This document shows, in pieces, positions 24,725 to 36,315 of a DNA stretch of 64,000 nt. How positions within the stretch are numbered: position 1 is the first letter of the stretch; every line of letters begins with the position of its first letter. Position numbers and translations under genes: made by a program. Origin of the DNA: Rutstroemia sp. NJR-2017a BVV2 (taxonomy: Eukaryota; Ascomycota; Leotiomycetes; Helotiales; Rutstroemiaceae); NCBI GenBank assembly GCA_002946415.1, contig NJPS01000046.1, positions 62,001 through 126,000 of the forward strand. Direction: 5' to 3'. The notes below the pieces were generated by a model. That model was not told the origin of the DNA, did not search any database, and saw nothing but the letters and a program-made list of their open reading frames with translations.

Positions 24725-25550
24725 ATGTCGAACACACTTGATCCTCATGTGGCGTCAGTGCTCGACCAAGCCGGCTCGGACGATGAAGATGCTGTAAGTA
24801 CGCAACGAGATTGTTTTCGAGGTTCTTTTGGCCGAGAGCAGTATAGGGTTGCGAATGTACACTTCGTGAACCAAGGCGTTTCCGAGCCCTACAGCATCAT
24901 ATGGAATTTCTCATTCATCTTTCATTACTTGTGCATTATCTAACATGATAGATTAGCTCATTGCTTCTCTCGAGGACTCACCTGCAATGGATGCTTTCCG
25001 TGAGCAGAGAATTCAACAGTTGCACTCCGAGTTCACACGTGCCAAAGCCCAAAAGAACCAAGGGTTTGGCAACTACACCGAGATAAAGGAAGAAAAGGCA
25101 CTGATGGATTTAACTACTGAGGTCAAATTCGCCGTTGTACACTTCTCCAAAGATGACTTCAACCGATGCGGCATCATGGATACTCATCTTGCTGCAAGTA
25201 CTTCCACCCGACACGATTGCCAAAGCTAAGATGTGTTCCAGGCCCTAGCACCAAAGCATTTAGACACGAGGTTCCTGAAAATAGACGTCGAGAATGCTCC
25301 ATTTCTTGTGACAAAGTTAAAGGTGCAAATTCTACCTTGTGTTTTAGCGTTCATCGATGGTGCTGTAGTGGACCGGATCGTTGGATTCGAGGGCTTGGGA
25401 TATACCCCTGACACTTTCACCACGAAAGATCTGGAATCCAGACTGTTATCATCAGGAGTAGTGAAGCGGCAGACTACAAGCACTTTGTACGCGGACAAAG
25501 CGGCCAAGAAGCAAGAAGCTGAGATGGACGATGATGACGACTGGGACTGA
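24725..25550 (+). CDS. Thioredoxin domain-containing protein 9 / phosducin-like protein (PLP1 family)
   Basis: A cytosolic thioredoxin-fold protein of the phosducin-like family. Relatives assist CCT chaperonin folding of tubulin and actin. Three exons, all phase 0: 24725-24793, 24957-25193 and 25242-25550; 204 aa. An acidic N-terminus and helical region (LASLEDSPAMDAFREQRIQQ-type) precede the thioredoxin fold (FAVVHFSKDDFNRCGIMDTH, then TRFLKIDVENAPFL and VQILPCVLAFIDG). The tail MDDDDDWD is typical of the family. The second intron uses a GC-AG pair: donor GCAAGT at 25194, acceptor at 25241. Only this join gives HLA-ALAPKHLDTRF with family spacing. The usual CxxC redox pair of true thioredoxins is absent, as in the family. 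Confidence 0.92.
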
Positions 25551-26062
25551 GACTAAGGACCGGATGAACATGAGTAGTCATAGGATGAATCTATCTGTCG
25601 TCCGAACTGCACATGAGCTCGCACTTGGTTCCAACTGGAAAGATTTCTCTTTAGGGTAAATCCTGGAGAGGGTATGAAGGGACGTGTAAGTACGAGATAT
25701 ACCCCTTAGTTCTTATGACCAGAGGAGACCGGGGCCGCAAGGCAATCTCGCTTGCGGCGTTAAAATAATGCATTAAGATCCAACACAGAGCGATGTCCTA
25801 GTCAGAGGCGTTAGGGAATACTTGACGTTAAGATCTTGCATATGATCGGAGGCGATAAGACGAATCTATCCTTGCTTTTGATCTGATCTCCACCTGATTG
25901 ATCTCCTGAACTGAACATAATTGCATGATGGTTCTGTCCATCAACCTCCTCGATAAACATCACTTCATAAGACATGTACACGAATGATAAGGATTAAGTC
26001 AGTTCAAAGTGCATTTTGATCGTTAATATTTGGTATTGAAGTTAGACTAGGACGTAGGTCAC
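25551..26062. other. Convergent 3' region between TXNDC9-like and RCE1
   Basis: About 0.5 kb between the ends of two convergent genes. No gene or notable repeat is visible. Confidence 0.6.
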
Positions 26063-27291
26063 TCAGAATTTGACGAGTGCTAACTCACTTGCCGACAATG
26101 GCCACAGATACTTCCACCAGGAATATGCGCCCACGAAAAGCAGAGCATAGTAAACGACACTCCAGGCTATGCCCAGCTCGCCATTAGCCACCTGGGACTT
26201 TGCATCTTCACTTCTCTTGCTAGCCCCTACATCAGGGCCAATGACTGTCTCCGCAGAATCCCCTCTTGTCACTCGTCCCCAAAATCTTGGAAGTCCCATC
26301 CAATTGCAGAAAGCGTGTACGAAAATAACGGCTAAAAGGCTACCGGTCCGGAGATACAGAAAGGTAGCATAACCACCAAACAAAGTGGTGTATGAGAACT
26401 GGACTAACGATCGGAGGATTGCTCCTAGTATAGGGCCATGCGGATGTGTGATTCTATACTCGTAAAAGTGATGGACGTGGGCAAGGCCGAATATGACTGG
26501 TGTCAAGAAAATGATGGTAGTATTCGATGTCTTAGCAAGTAGAAGGAGGGGCACCGAAGCTGCTCGAAACAGTACTTCTTCAGTTACAGGACCCTGAAAA
26601 AGGATGTTAGCACAATTATTCATAATATTAACAATGCTCTAACTTACAGCGACGATATTCCGATATGGAATCCAACCTTTCAGTGCGCCTAGTCCTCTAA
26701 GTCGAATCCAATCGCGCCATTGCCCTTCAGCAAAGCCTGCCTCAAAGAGTGGTCCCACAAAGAGGATTGCAGTGAGAGCAACGCATTTGACCGTCTCAAC
26801 CAAGCCAACTGGGAATATTCCCATAGCGTGTAAAGTCTTGATCGGGTCGCCATTCTTCACCGAGGACAGCAGAATGAAGCTGCTCATACACACGATGATA
26901 CATGATATAGTGACTGATCGTATACGCCCGCGGATGACTGACGGCGCATCGCGAGACAGTTGAGGAGAGGGTCGAGTAGCAGAGGATAGGTAGAACGGTA
27001 TCACGTAGATGAGAGTATAGAGAACCTGACAATTGATCAGCCATACCTTCTGCCGACCTTCCGGACGAGGGGAAACATACCAACAAGGACACCGCGGTAG
27101 TAGTACTAAGAACTGGGACTTCCTCCTCTGCAAAGATTGGTTAGCAGGCAGCACCAACAAAGCATTTTAGTATTTCTTGTTCCTGGAAGGAACTTTACCG
27201 GGGGATCTACAATAGAGAAGAAGAAATGATACCGACCCTTTTCCCCAGTGTAGTATGCCTTCAGACGAGAATAGATTCCAGTTGGTGCCAT
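26063..27291 (-). CDS. rce1: CAAX prenyl endopeptidase RCE1
   Basis: ER membrane protease that removes the last three residues of prenylated CAAX proteins such as Ras and mating factors. Four exons: 27237-27291, 27081-27127, 26648-27025 and 26063-26593; 336 aa. Several hydrophobic segments are present. The catalytic ABI motif reads GPVTEEVLFR (about 161-170, catalytic Glu165-Glu166), followed by FGLAHVHHFYE (His199) and FVHAFCNWMG (His253, Asn257). The donor of the first intron (GTCGGT) is weak; it was chosen because phase and the MAPTGIYSRLKAYYTGEK N-terminus agree with family N-termini. The other joins are well supported. Confidence 0.9.
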
Positions 27292-30191
27292 GGCTGCATA
27301 GATTTGCGCAGATTACTCGTTCAATGTCCTCCTCACAAGTCCGTCCCGCAATTCTGGTAACGGCGGCGGCAAGGGTAATGGGATGAACAGCTGCAAGGAT
27401 ATCTGGACGAAGATCCTCCACAGGTAACACGCCTTGAATGGCGGCTTGGATTGTAGAATGTCGCGTATCGTTGTGGTAGGTTTTGGCAATACTTCGTAAG
27501 CTGAGGCACCTCCGCTCGCGTTGGTACGGAGTACACTCTGGTGACGAAGTTCGTCCAAACAAAATGTGGAGTAAGTTTCTGAGCAAGACAGGGATAAGCG
27601 CCGAGGCCTTGAATTCCACAATTCTAGAGAGAGGGCGACGGCACAGAAGAGATTTCGGAAATGGGCATAATTATGGAGTGGGAATTGGGAGGTCAAACAA
27701 CGAAGCGGCAGAGATCTCACATCCACATTGTTCTTCGTTTATTCCGAATTCATTCATTCTTCAACTCCATTCCGAGGTTCTTCCCATTAACTTGGTTCTC
27801 AGTTATGCTCAGTTAATGAAGAAAAATGCTTTTATTACCACAAAATTTCCCATGAATTATGCCGTCCTTGTCCAAAAGTCGTTGCGGGTACTTCGTACGA
27901 AAGTACAGACGAAGCTCTAGATTCTTTCTCGGTTCCTCTGTGAACAAGGTCACCCTAGAAACTGACGCTGAATACCGGTTATATTCGAAGCGCGCAAGCT
28001 GGCTGGGCGAGTTGCATATGGGATGGACTGTTCGGAATGTACGGATCGAATGACAGGAAGACGTCGAATGAATTCTACAGTGCATACCTGTCGACGAGCG
28101 CGTTCAGGACGCGCTGACACGAACATAACGCGATATACGCCGGCTGCCCTATCCAGTCTCATGGTGACACAGAATAAAATTCGCAGGACGGTATGGAAGT
28201 ATGTTTACTTTTGTCTCGCTTGTTCCGTTGCACGGCTTTACAGAGTTAAGTGTAAACAGTCCAAGCTTGTCTCCAGGGCGGAACGGCAAAATGTTGAGCC
28301 TTCCAGGATCCACTATCGCGAATCAAAGACCTCAAACCCATGTTCGCAATGGGTACAGTCTTTTCTGGAGGCTGGTTATAGATTGGATGATGTGATAGTG
28401 TCTCTGATGCAGGATCGAAGATACGTTGGAGGATAAATTCGTAGAAGCAGGAGAAGCAGGAGCCGCAGGAGGAGCATCATCGCACTGGATAATCGGAAGA
28501 ATCATTGGAAAGCGGGTTGAACTGCAACGGGCTCGAGGTCCAAGTGAACCCCTTTTTGGACCGCGCCAATGGACACTGGACAGTCTCACCTCATATAACG
28601 CCAGAATCTACTTCGTACAGACTACTCCGCGCAAAGAGGCCAAAAGCTACCTGTAACTTGCACTGCACAAATGCGCGTGCGCCAGAAGCGACTCAAGAGA
28701 GACGAAATGTCTTTGGCGTTCCAAAAAACGTCCAAAGTCTCGTTTTACCCCTGTTGAATGCAGTCGATCCCCCCAGCCCGGCCAGTGATTAAACGCGCCA
28801 CCTATACTCTCTTGGGCATCGTTTACACCAGTTCTGCAGTGCGATGGAGCAGCAGCCGTTTGTTGCATGCTATCGAGATTAGATGGTTGGGGTCACCACT
28901 CACTGTCGAATCACTGCCATTCGGATTTCCAGCACCTACAGTAGCTGTTGCATGGAACTCTGCTGCTTCTAATTCGGGACGCACCGGATCGTGCTCGAGG
29001 AAACAAGGAGAACTGTGCAATGGCGACTTTATGGAAATTATTCGACTGCCACGTCGATTGTGCAAAGGTAACGATCCTTCATTTAGACATATTGCCCGCC
29101 CGATGCAGCCCCGTCTAACCATTTCCATCCGCGAGACCTGGTACACCATCCTAAGCTCCACGGCTGCTCAACGTACGGAGTACTTGCTGGTGCTGCGCAG
29201 TCCTTTGCAATCCTTTTGGGTCGTTTCCCGGTACGCTAGACTGGAGACGACTTGGTGGACGAGGGTTGCTGCGAGCGCACCTGGCATTTGATGGCCCGCG
29301 GGGGATGGGGGCCTCGAGAGTCAAGACCTTTTTTCCACCTTTCCTTGACAGCCAGCGGTGAGAACTTAGATGCACAATTCCACAATTCCACAATCCCACA
29401 ATCCCACAATTCCAGGATTAATTCTCCAGAGCTCGCTTTTTGCAGGTAAAATTATGTTACCAACGTTAGTATTATCTACCGTATTACCGATTAATGATTC
29501 TCATCTCTCGCCATTGTCGCATCGATGACTTGTACAAACCAGGGCAGCAGCGCAACGGGCCAACAGGGCAATTGATATCCTCTCGTTGTCCCCTCCTGTT
29601 CTTTTTCTGATGCGCTCTCTTTTTCGCATCTTTTATCCTCCGTCAATCAACGGATTCTACAGTCATTACACGAATACACTCTTTTCCCAAAGCATACCGT
29701 ATACATTAATACTATTCTTTACCCCCTCATTCTTTTGATAATTTGCATTTGCGTTTGCATTGCCTTCACATTGACTCACTGTACAGCACCTATCTACGCA
29801 GCCAAACACGATAGATTAATAATTATTGTTACTTTCAGCACTCTCTTGCGCTCTCAGCAGCCCATCCCAGCCAGCGAAACACGCCTAACACGCCAAACAC
29901 ACCAAACGCGAAATATCTACGAACGACCAAACGACGGAGCGCTCTTTTCCGCCCAGCAATTACATACAGTACAGTACATTGATACAACGATACACTGCAA
30001 CGACAGGACTCGGACGGACTCAGACGAACCCTTTGTCGTAGACACTCATTGCATTACTCAGGAAATACCCTTCCAATTGAATATCCCCGACCCCCCGACC
30101 TTCCGGAGGGAACAGCTGGAAAGGAATTTGCCCTCTTATTTCGGCGCATTGAGACACAATATGCATTCGAGATAGGACATCTCGGAACGGC
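27292..30191. promoter_or_regulatory. Large divergent intergenic region (RCE1 / serine-rich protein)
   Basis: 2.9 kb between divergent genes. Open frames are short and lie in mixed frames, and none resembles a known protein. A tandem CACAATTC/CACAATCC repeat lies at 29373-29414. From about 29,600 onward the sequence is pyrimidine-rich and CA-rich, like a fungal promoter and 5' leader. No gene is supported. Confidence 0.5.
29373..29414. repeat. Short tandem repeat, unit CACAATTC/CACAATCC
   Basis: About five near-identical 8-9 bp units in tandem in intergenic DNA. No function is inferred. Confidence 0.8.
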
Positions 30192-33100
30192 ATGTCAAAC
30201 TCTGCTCCAAGAAGGCCTTTGCACCCAAGGTACGCGTACCTCCCTCTCTTCTAATTTTCGTCCGATAGTTTCCCTCAGCTTTATTAACGTGCTACGTTTG
30301 CCCATCGCAAAAGATCAGACTCAGAGACGAATCGCGCAGCAGCTGTCAGATTAGTTCCGCCCGAGCCCCCTCAACTCCTGGGGCCCGATCCAATTCATGA
30401 AGCGGCCAGTAATGATGACATCTATTCACGAACTCCTCTGCCCACTCATCCAGCTCATATTCTCTCTCCTGGTCTTGCGACTGGCAAAGGCCAATACCTT
30501 TATGGCAAGCAGGGTTCAGGTTCACGCGAGTTTCAGCATTCTACCAAAGCGCATCAACCATCAGCCACATCCAGTAGCACCTTCGCATCGTCCACGCATA
30601 ACCCCTCGCAAATTGTCAATTCTGCGACAGGATCCTCTTCGTCGAGGCCCCGGCCCCGGTCCAAAAGTGCCAAGCGTCTGGTCATCAAAGTCGGCGATGG
30701 AAAGACATTCTCTCTCGTACCGCAAGATGAATCCCACCCCATGGATGACAGCACTTCGCTGTCGACCAAGACTTCCTCCTCCTCTATACAAAATATTGAT
30801 AATTCCTTTACCTCATGCACAAACACAGAATCCACATGTACAGCCGCCCCAAGTACTCCACCCCCTCAAAAAGAGAAATCTATATCTGCAGATCCTATAA
30901 GCAGTACCTCCCAGGACTTTGAACTTGTAGGTGGTCTCAGAATAGTACCCAAAACACCAGAATCGAAGGGAAAGTCTATTGCACTTGACTATCCGCTCCC
31001 ACCATTGCCGGAAACATCAGACGGACCAGTGCTCCACTCACACAACCTTTTGACGAAACCATCCTTTCAATCGACAACCTCGAATACGTCCGAGACTACT
31101 AACTACAAAGTCTATCCGTTGATTCCGAGCCCTGTGGTTGAATCTGCTATTGCTTCATCATCTTCGGCTGAGCCTAACTACGAAGTTCTTGAGCAATCCT
31201 CAAACCCTTCAACCATCCAAGGTCACCGTCGAGACGAATCTACGAGCACCACTGAGAACTCAAATTACCAGTCAATTGAGCATTCTACTCCGTCCACAGT
31301 CATCCACCGTCCTCAAGCGTCATCTTCAAGTACATCTGATGATTCCGTCTATCAATCTATTGAGCAGTCCACTCCTCCCTCGGTAATCCACAGACCACAG
31401 TTCCGCGCTGTGTCTTCTGCAAGTACTTCGGAGTATTCCAATTACCAGATCCATGAGCCAGATACTCCATCGTCTGTAATTCACCACAGACCAGGACATA
31501 GACAACAGGCATCAACAAGTACCATTGGCGACGCCAATTACGAGATTCACCACGAGAGGACTGAGTCAATCGCAGAATCATCAAACTTTGCACCATCCTT
31601 TTCTGGTGACTCTAATTACCACATAATCCAAGAATCCAGGGAGGGTAGCCCATCTTCTGTGATTCGCAGACCACGCGCAGCGACAACCAGCTCCCTCGAG
31701 AACGAGAACTACGTACTCCACGAAGACCTTTCTAGATCCGTTTCACTTGTCAGTCTTTCACGTCCGGTGAACAAATACTCCCAGGAGTCTCTACGTATCC
31801 CTCCACTCAGAACAAAAAGGAGCAGATCAAACGACAATTTTGGATATTACAAATCGAGGTCGCGGGAGACTTTGAAGTCAAGGTCAAATCATTCACTTCG
31901 AAGCCGTGCCAATTCTCTGGCATCGCTCTCAACCATTCACACTCAGCCAGACGCTCGTGAAGGGATTGTAACCTCTGGATCCCTCATACATCTACCTGCC
32001 ACCAACCCAAAACCGAAACCTTTGAGTTCATGGGCAGATTTTGCGAATCGGACCCATTTCCACATGAACGAAACTCCGCACCAATGGAGCTCACAGCTTT
32101 CAACTGTGCTCTCGGTGTCCGAGGGCGGTACCGATCGGGGTTCTCAACAGTGGTCGGACGACAATGGCAGAAGGAGCAGTGTGGTTCCCAGCACACCGAG
32201 TCGTCACAGTCGCGGCAGTCGCCACATCCTGAGCGTCGGCTCATTAAGCCCAGAAGAAAACCTAACACATTCGAGGAACGACTCACTAGAGCGCCCAAAG
32301 CCAGCGTATACTCGCTCAGGAAGAGGGCTGAGCAGCTCGTCAATTCCGGTGATCGGTGACACTGACGAATACGGAGATGGAATCACAGCAATGCAAGATC
32401 TCCGCACAAGACCATCAAGGACTAGACTTTCTGGACTAATCAGTGTAGCCTCTTCGGAAAATCTTCGTTCAAATACGATGCTTTCTACCACCAGCTCAAG
32501 AGCCAATAGTCTCCTTGTGAGCACCATTCCCACATGGGCAAGACTTTATTACGGAAGCGGCGAAAGACGTTACTTGGGAGGACCTCCGGGAAGTTCATAC
32601 GGACCAAGCGAAGGCCCAAGTCGAAGCAATTCATTCAGCATGAGTAGTGGATCCCCTGACGAAGAGCACTTCCCAAACAGTTTGTATAGCCCTAGACGCA
32701 GACCAAGAGAAGGCCACCCTCATGCCAGGGGCCAGTCGATGCAGGAGTCAGTCGAGATAACGCCCGCCCCAACTGCTCAGGGTCCTGTTCAGCGAACATG
32801 GAGCATGATCTCTAGCGTTTGGAGCCCACATCTGCGAGTCGATCGACGGGCAGCACGGCACAGTATGTGGGAACCACCAGCTGTCAGCTGGTCTACCGAA
32901 GGTGGAGTGTTCGGAAGACGAAACATTCAAGTTGTTCTCTTCATTGCCGGATTCCTTCTCCCCTTTGCTTGGATGATCGCGGCTTTCTTGCCCTTACCAA
33001 GAATGCCAACTCTCGAGATGCGCGAACAGCAGAACAGCGCCCCTCAATTCGATGCCAATGCGAACAGCAGTAGCACTGGATTAACTGATTACGCTCGTGA

Positions 33101-33292
33101 ATTCGGTCCCCTGGATGAGGCTAGATTTGAGAGCGCAAAGTGGTGGCGCATGCTCAACCGATGGATGTCGATAGTTGGGTTATTAATCATTGCAGCTATC
33201 GTAAGTTTTGTATCTTCACACTTTTACCCCAACGAGAGACTAATATCAAACAGGTCATCCTCGCAATTGAAGGCACTCAAAAGGGATGGTAA
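30192..33292 (+). CDS. Large serine-rich protein with C-terminal membrane segments (uncharacterised fungal family)
   Basis: Function unknown. Proposed exons 30192-30229, 30314-33200 and 33254-33292; 987 aa. The main frame runs upstream of the ATG at 30741 with coding-like sequence (KSAKRLVIKVGDGKTFSLVP) and no in-frame ATG, so I placed the start in a 38-nt first exon (MSNSAPRRPLHP) that splices in phase; an alternative acceptor at 30349 also keeps phase. The third exon ends VILAIEGTQKGW. Most of the protein is Ser/Thr/Pro-rich and probably disordered. Residues from about 255 to 470 contain degenerate tandem units built on NYQSIE..TPSSVIHRP. Basic RS-like stretches follow. Two hydrophobic segments lie near 882-905 and 962-980. 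This topology suggests a large cytosolic region anchored by a C-terminal hairpin. Confidence 0.75.
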
Positions 33293-33894
33293 TCTCTCAC
33301 TCTCTCCCTCCTCTACAGGCCGCTTCTTCGGCCCCCTTCGATCTTCCCACTACTTAACGACTCTCTCACTGAACTATTCTTACACTTGTGTAATGTGCAT
33401 GGCGATTTATTCAAAACGGCCTATTGGAATTTACGACAAAATTTTGTATACTAGAAATGATGATTCTACGATTATGAGGGTCAAGACCTTTGTTTGCAGT
33501 TTATTTTTACTGTTGGAAACAGGACTGGAAGATGATGTTAGCATTATACCCTTTCTTCTTGGCGATATGTTGTTCGTTTGGATGAAGCAAGCAAGCGATG
33601 TCTGGGAAGGAAAAGCTCTCACTCTCCATGGGTAATCTTATTGTTTAGACGGGGTGCCTGCTATGGACCTATACGATAATGGTGCGACACACAGCAGCGA
33701 CATGTTAGAAATTTAAAGACTCATGACAGCGAGCATGTTCTTTGTTCATATATAAAAAGATTCCAATATGATTTCGCTAATGTGATATCAACTGCTTCTA
33801 TGTGAACTGACTTCGCTCAATGTTCTATCTCGCAAGTCGTAGCTATAATGGTTCAAAAATGTAGGCAAACATTATATCTGATGTAGCATCTCTC
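33293..33894. other. Convergent 3' region between serine-rich gene and ALE1
   Basis: About 0.6 kb without a supported gene. An open frame reads through the last intron of the serine-rich gene to 33635, but the spliced stop at 33290-33292 fits better. Confidence 0.5.
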
Positions 33895-35788
33895 TTACTG
33901 CGTCAGCACCGTTCCTTTAACCTTTCGTTGTCTTGCTTCCATCTCCGCTCTGACTTCGCTCATCGCCTCGTCAAGATCCCTTGAGGGATCTCCAGGCAGA
34001 CCATATACCGGCTCTTTGCTACTGAGGCTTTCCGTACTTTCTGTTCTCTTGAGTCCGCCCGCCCCCTTTCCGGTTCTCTCGCTGACCATTTTCATCATGT
34101 ATGGCTTGGCAGGGGATGCGAAGAAAGCGGTGGAAAGAGCAGTGCCTATGACCGCGTAGAAGTAGACTCGGGCCCAAACTAGGAATGAAGCTGGAAGGGT
34201 AAGGAGTATAAAGGGAGCTACCGTAAAGGAAAACGCAAGCTGTGTCACCAGCCAGGAAAAGATATCATAGTAAATCTTATTGGGCGTTGGTTGAGATGTT
34301 TTGGTATTGATGAAGAATGGTCGGAAACATCGTCGAAAATCTAGATTGTCAATAGATTAGTCGTGTGATACCTGTGTTCAAATTTTCAGATTTAAGCTTA
34401 CTCTTTGCAACAGTTTGGATGAAACTAGCTAGAACGAAGGCGAGATAATAGCCAGGATAAAAGCCGTGCCAGAACGCACTGGTCACGAACGTAGCCATAC
34501 TAGCGCGAAAGCCGGGTTTCTTCCCTTTGGGAGTAACCCGTAGATAAATATAGTTCCGGAGCCAGCTGTTTGTATTCATGTTCCAGTTCCCAAGATATGC
34601 GCGAGAGTTCTGGGCTGATTCGACTCCCCATGGATTGACATTGCAAAGCCTATCCCAAGCTATTTTGCCTGTAACAGGATCGACGCCCTTATAGCCAAGC
34701 CCGGATAGAATGCAAGCGCCCTCAGTCAGTGCCCAAACTCCATAATACTTTAATCGAACAGTGAAACCGACCATATGGAGAATGAAGACTCGGCGAGCAA
34801 ATCCGTAAGTGGTGTATTCGTCGCCAGTGAGAAGGTCTGGCCAGTACCATCCAGAAAGCTTCAAGAAGAGCAGGATCCAACCCAGACCAGCTGCAGCCTT
34901 CCACATTGCCGGTGTACCACTACGAGGAATTTTCCTCGTTTTCTTAGTTGGAGCCCTTTTTGAGGGGTCAACACCAGCTGGTAGGTCGAACATTGTGCAC
35001 TCAATCCATCTTTTGTAGTCCACATAATCGAAAGCTGGTCCAGCAAACAGCGATGGAAAGAAGAGGACATAGCCTGCGAAATTTAACAAGCTAGGGAGTT
35101 GTTTGATTGCCCTCTCCTTTTGAAAGTCCGACAGCTCTAGCTCTGGTTGTCGCCCGTCTGCGACATTCCAGCAGAAAGCGGAAAGCTTCATGACCAGAAC
35201 CATTTGAGCACCCGTAATATCCACAGTTCCTGGATCACCTACGAACTGGCGCGCGAGCTGGTTGACCGACAGGTGTCCCATTAGGAAAACGAAACCAATC
35301 CATGGCATAAAAGGTCCCTGAACGTATGCGGCGATACAGTATGCCCCGATGGAACTAATCGCCAGTGTCCGTATGCCTCCCCATAGATCAAAAAGTCCAA
35401 CGAGATAGAAGGAGGATACGCTAAACAGGAAAATTCATTAGCAGAAGCTTCAACAGCACGATGCCCCCAGGAGGTACTTGCCCAATGATGAACAGATTTT
35501 TCAGGGCAGGCTTCGAGTCTGGTATCCGCTTCAGAACACCTGCGAATGGATAGGAAAGGAGGAAAGAGGTGATGAGCTTGACTGAGACATGTTAGGATGA
35601 ACAAGGCGCTGCGAAAGCTCGATTTTGATTTTGCGTTCAGATAACTTACGCTCATCTGGAGAAGCACCCAAGATACCAGCAACATAGGCAAATGCTGTAG
35701 ATATATCACGTCAGCGGATTAATGTGCAGAGGTAACCGACCTCAGAAATGGTGAGGGATGTCTTACGGGTGTTGATATGTGGTAACAT
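33895..35788 (-). CDS. ale1: Lysophospholipid acyltransferase ALE1 (MBOAT family)
   Basis: ER enzyme that re-acylates lysophospholipids in the Lands cycle. Five exons: 35767-35788, 35650-35694, 35482-35581, 34402-35420 and 33895-34340; 543 aa with many hydrophobic segments. MBOAT signatures are LLFFPSLFAGPAFDY-like (seen as VLFFPSLFAGPAFDY), GNWNMNTNSWLRNYIYLR with the active-site Asn region, and SAFWHGFYPGYY with the catalytic His (about 374). The joined N-terminus MLPHINTPFAYVAGILGASP into DELKLITSFLL has the family pattern. The intron at 35421-35481 has a GC donor (GCAAGT); a GT at the same place would break the frame. The C-terminus is polar and acidic-basic. The gene is divergent from VPS45 across 527 bp. 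Confidence 0.93.
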
Positions 35789-36315
35789 TGTCGCTATTGT
35801 AAGAAATTTGAGCTTTTGTCAAGCTTGAGATGCGAGATTCTGATTTATAGTTCTACAGATATAAACAACATTTTATCGTGTCTCCATCTGCGAGTATATC
35901 ATGTGTCTTAGAAGTAGAGAGATGCGTAGTATCTGATGTGCCTCGTGAAGATTGTGAATGGCGGCTCCCTTGCTCTTTCTTGCCTTGGTAGATGCTAATA
36001 TTTCGTCACCAATTCGGGTTTCTGCCGAAGCGGTAGCCAAATTGAGTGGAGTGGGATGTGTCGCTTGACCTTACCTTTCTTGTCCTGACCAGTTTGTACC
36101 TTGCAAGCCAATGTTGCGACGATTGGGAAAGCTTCCTTGCAGTAACAAAGCGAATATTCGGAAACACTCGTCGCTCTCACGGTATCGCGCACCCATGCCG
36201 CAGTTCTGCATCAAGTCTTCACGCACAAATGAATTGAGACCCGAAATATGATTACGACCACAGGACTGTAGGAATTCCACAACTTTGAAGAGCTACCCCT
36301 CAGCCCGCCATCACA
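35789..36315. promoter_or_regulatory. Divergent promoter region (ALE1 / VPS45)
   Basis: 527 bp between two divergent start codons. It must hold both promoters. No specific element is identified. Confidence 0.5.

Noticed and set aside
30397..30900. 167-codon plus-strand frame overlapping the serine-rich gene
   Set aside because: Alternate-frame shadow. The frame that continues into the 964-codon sequence carries the coding-like composition.
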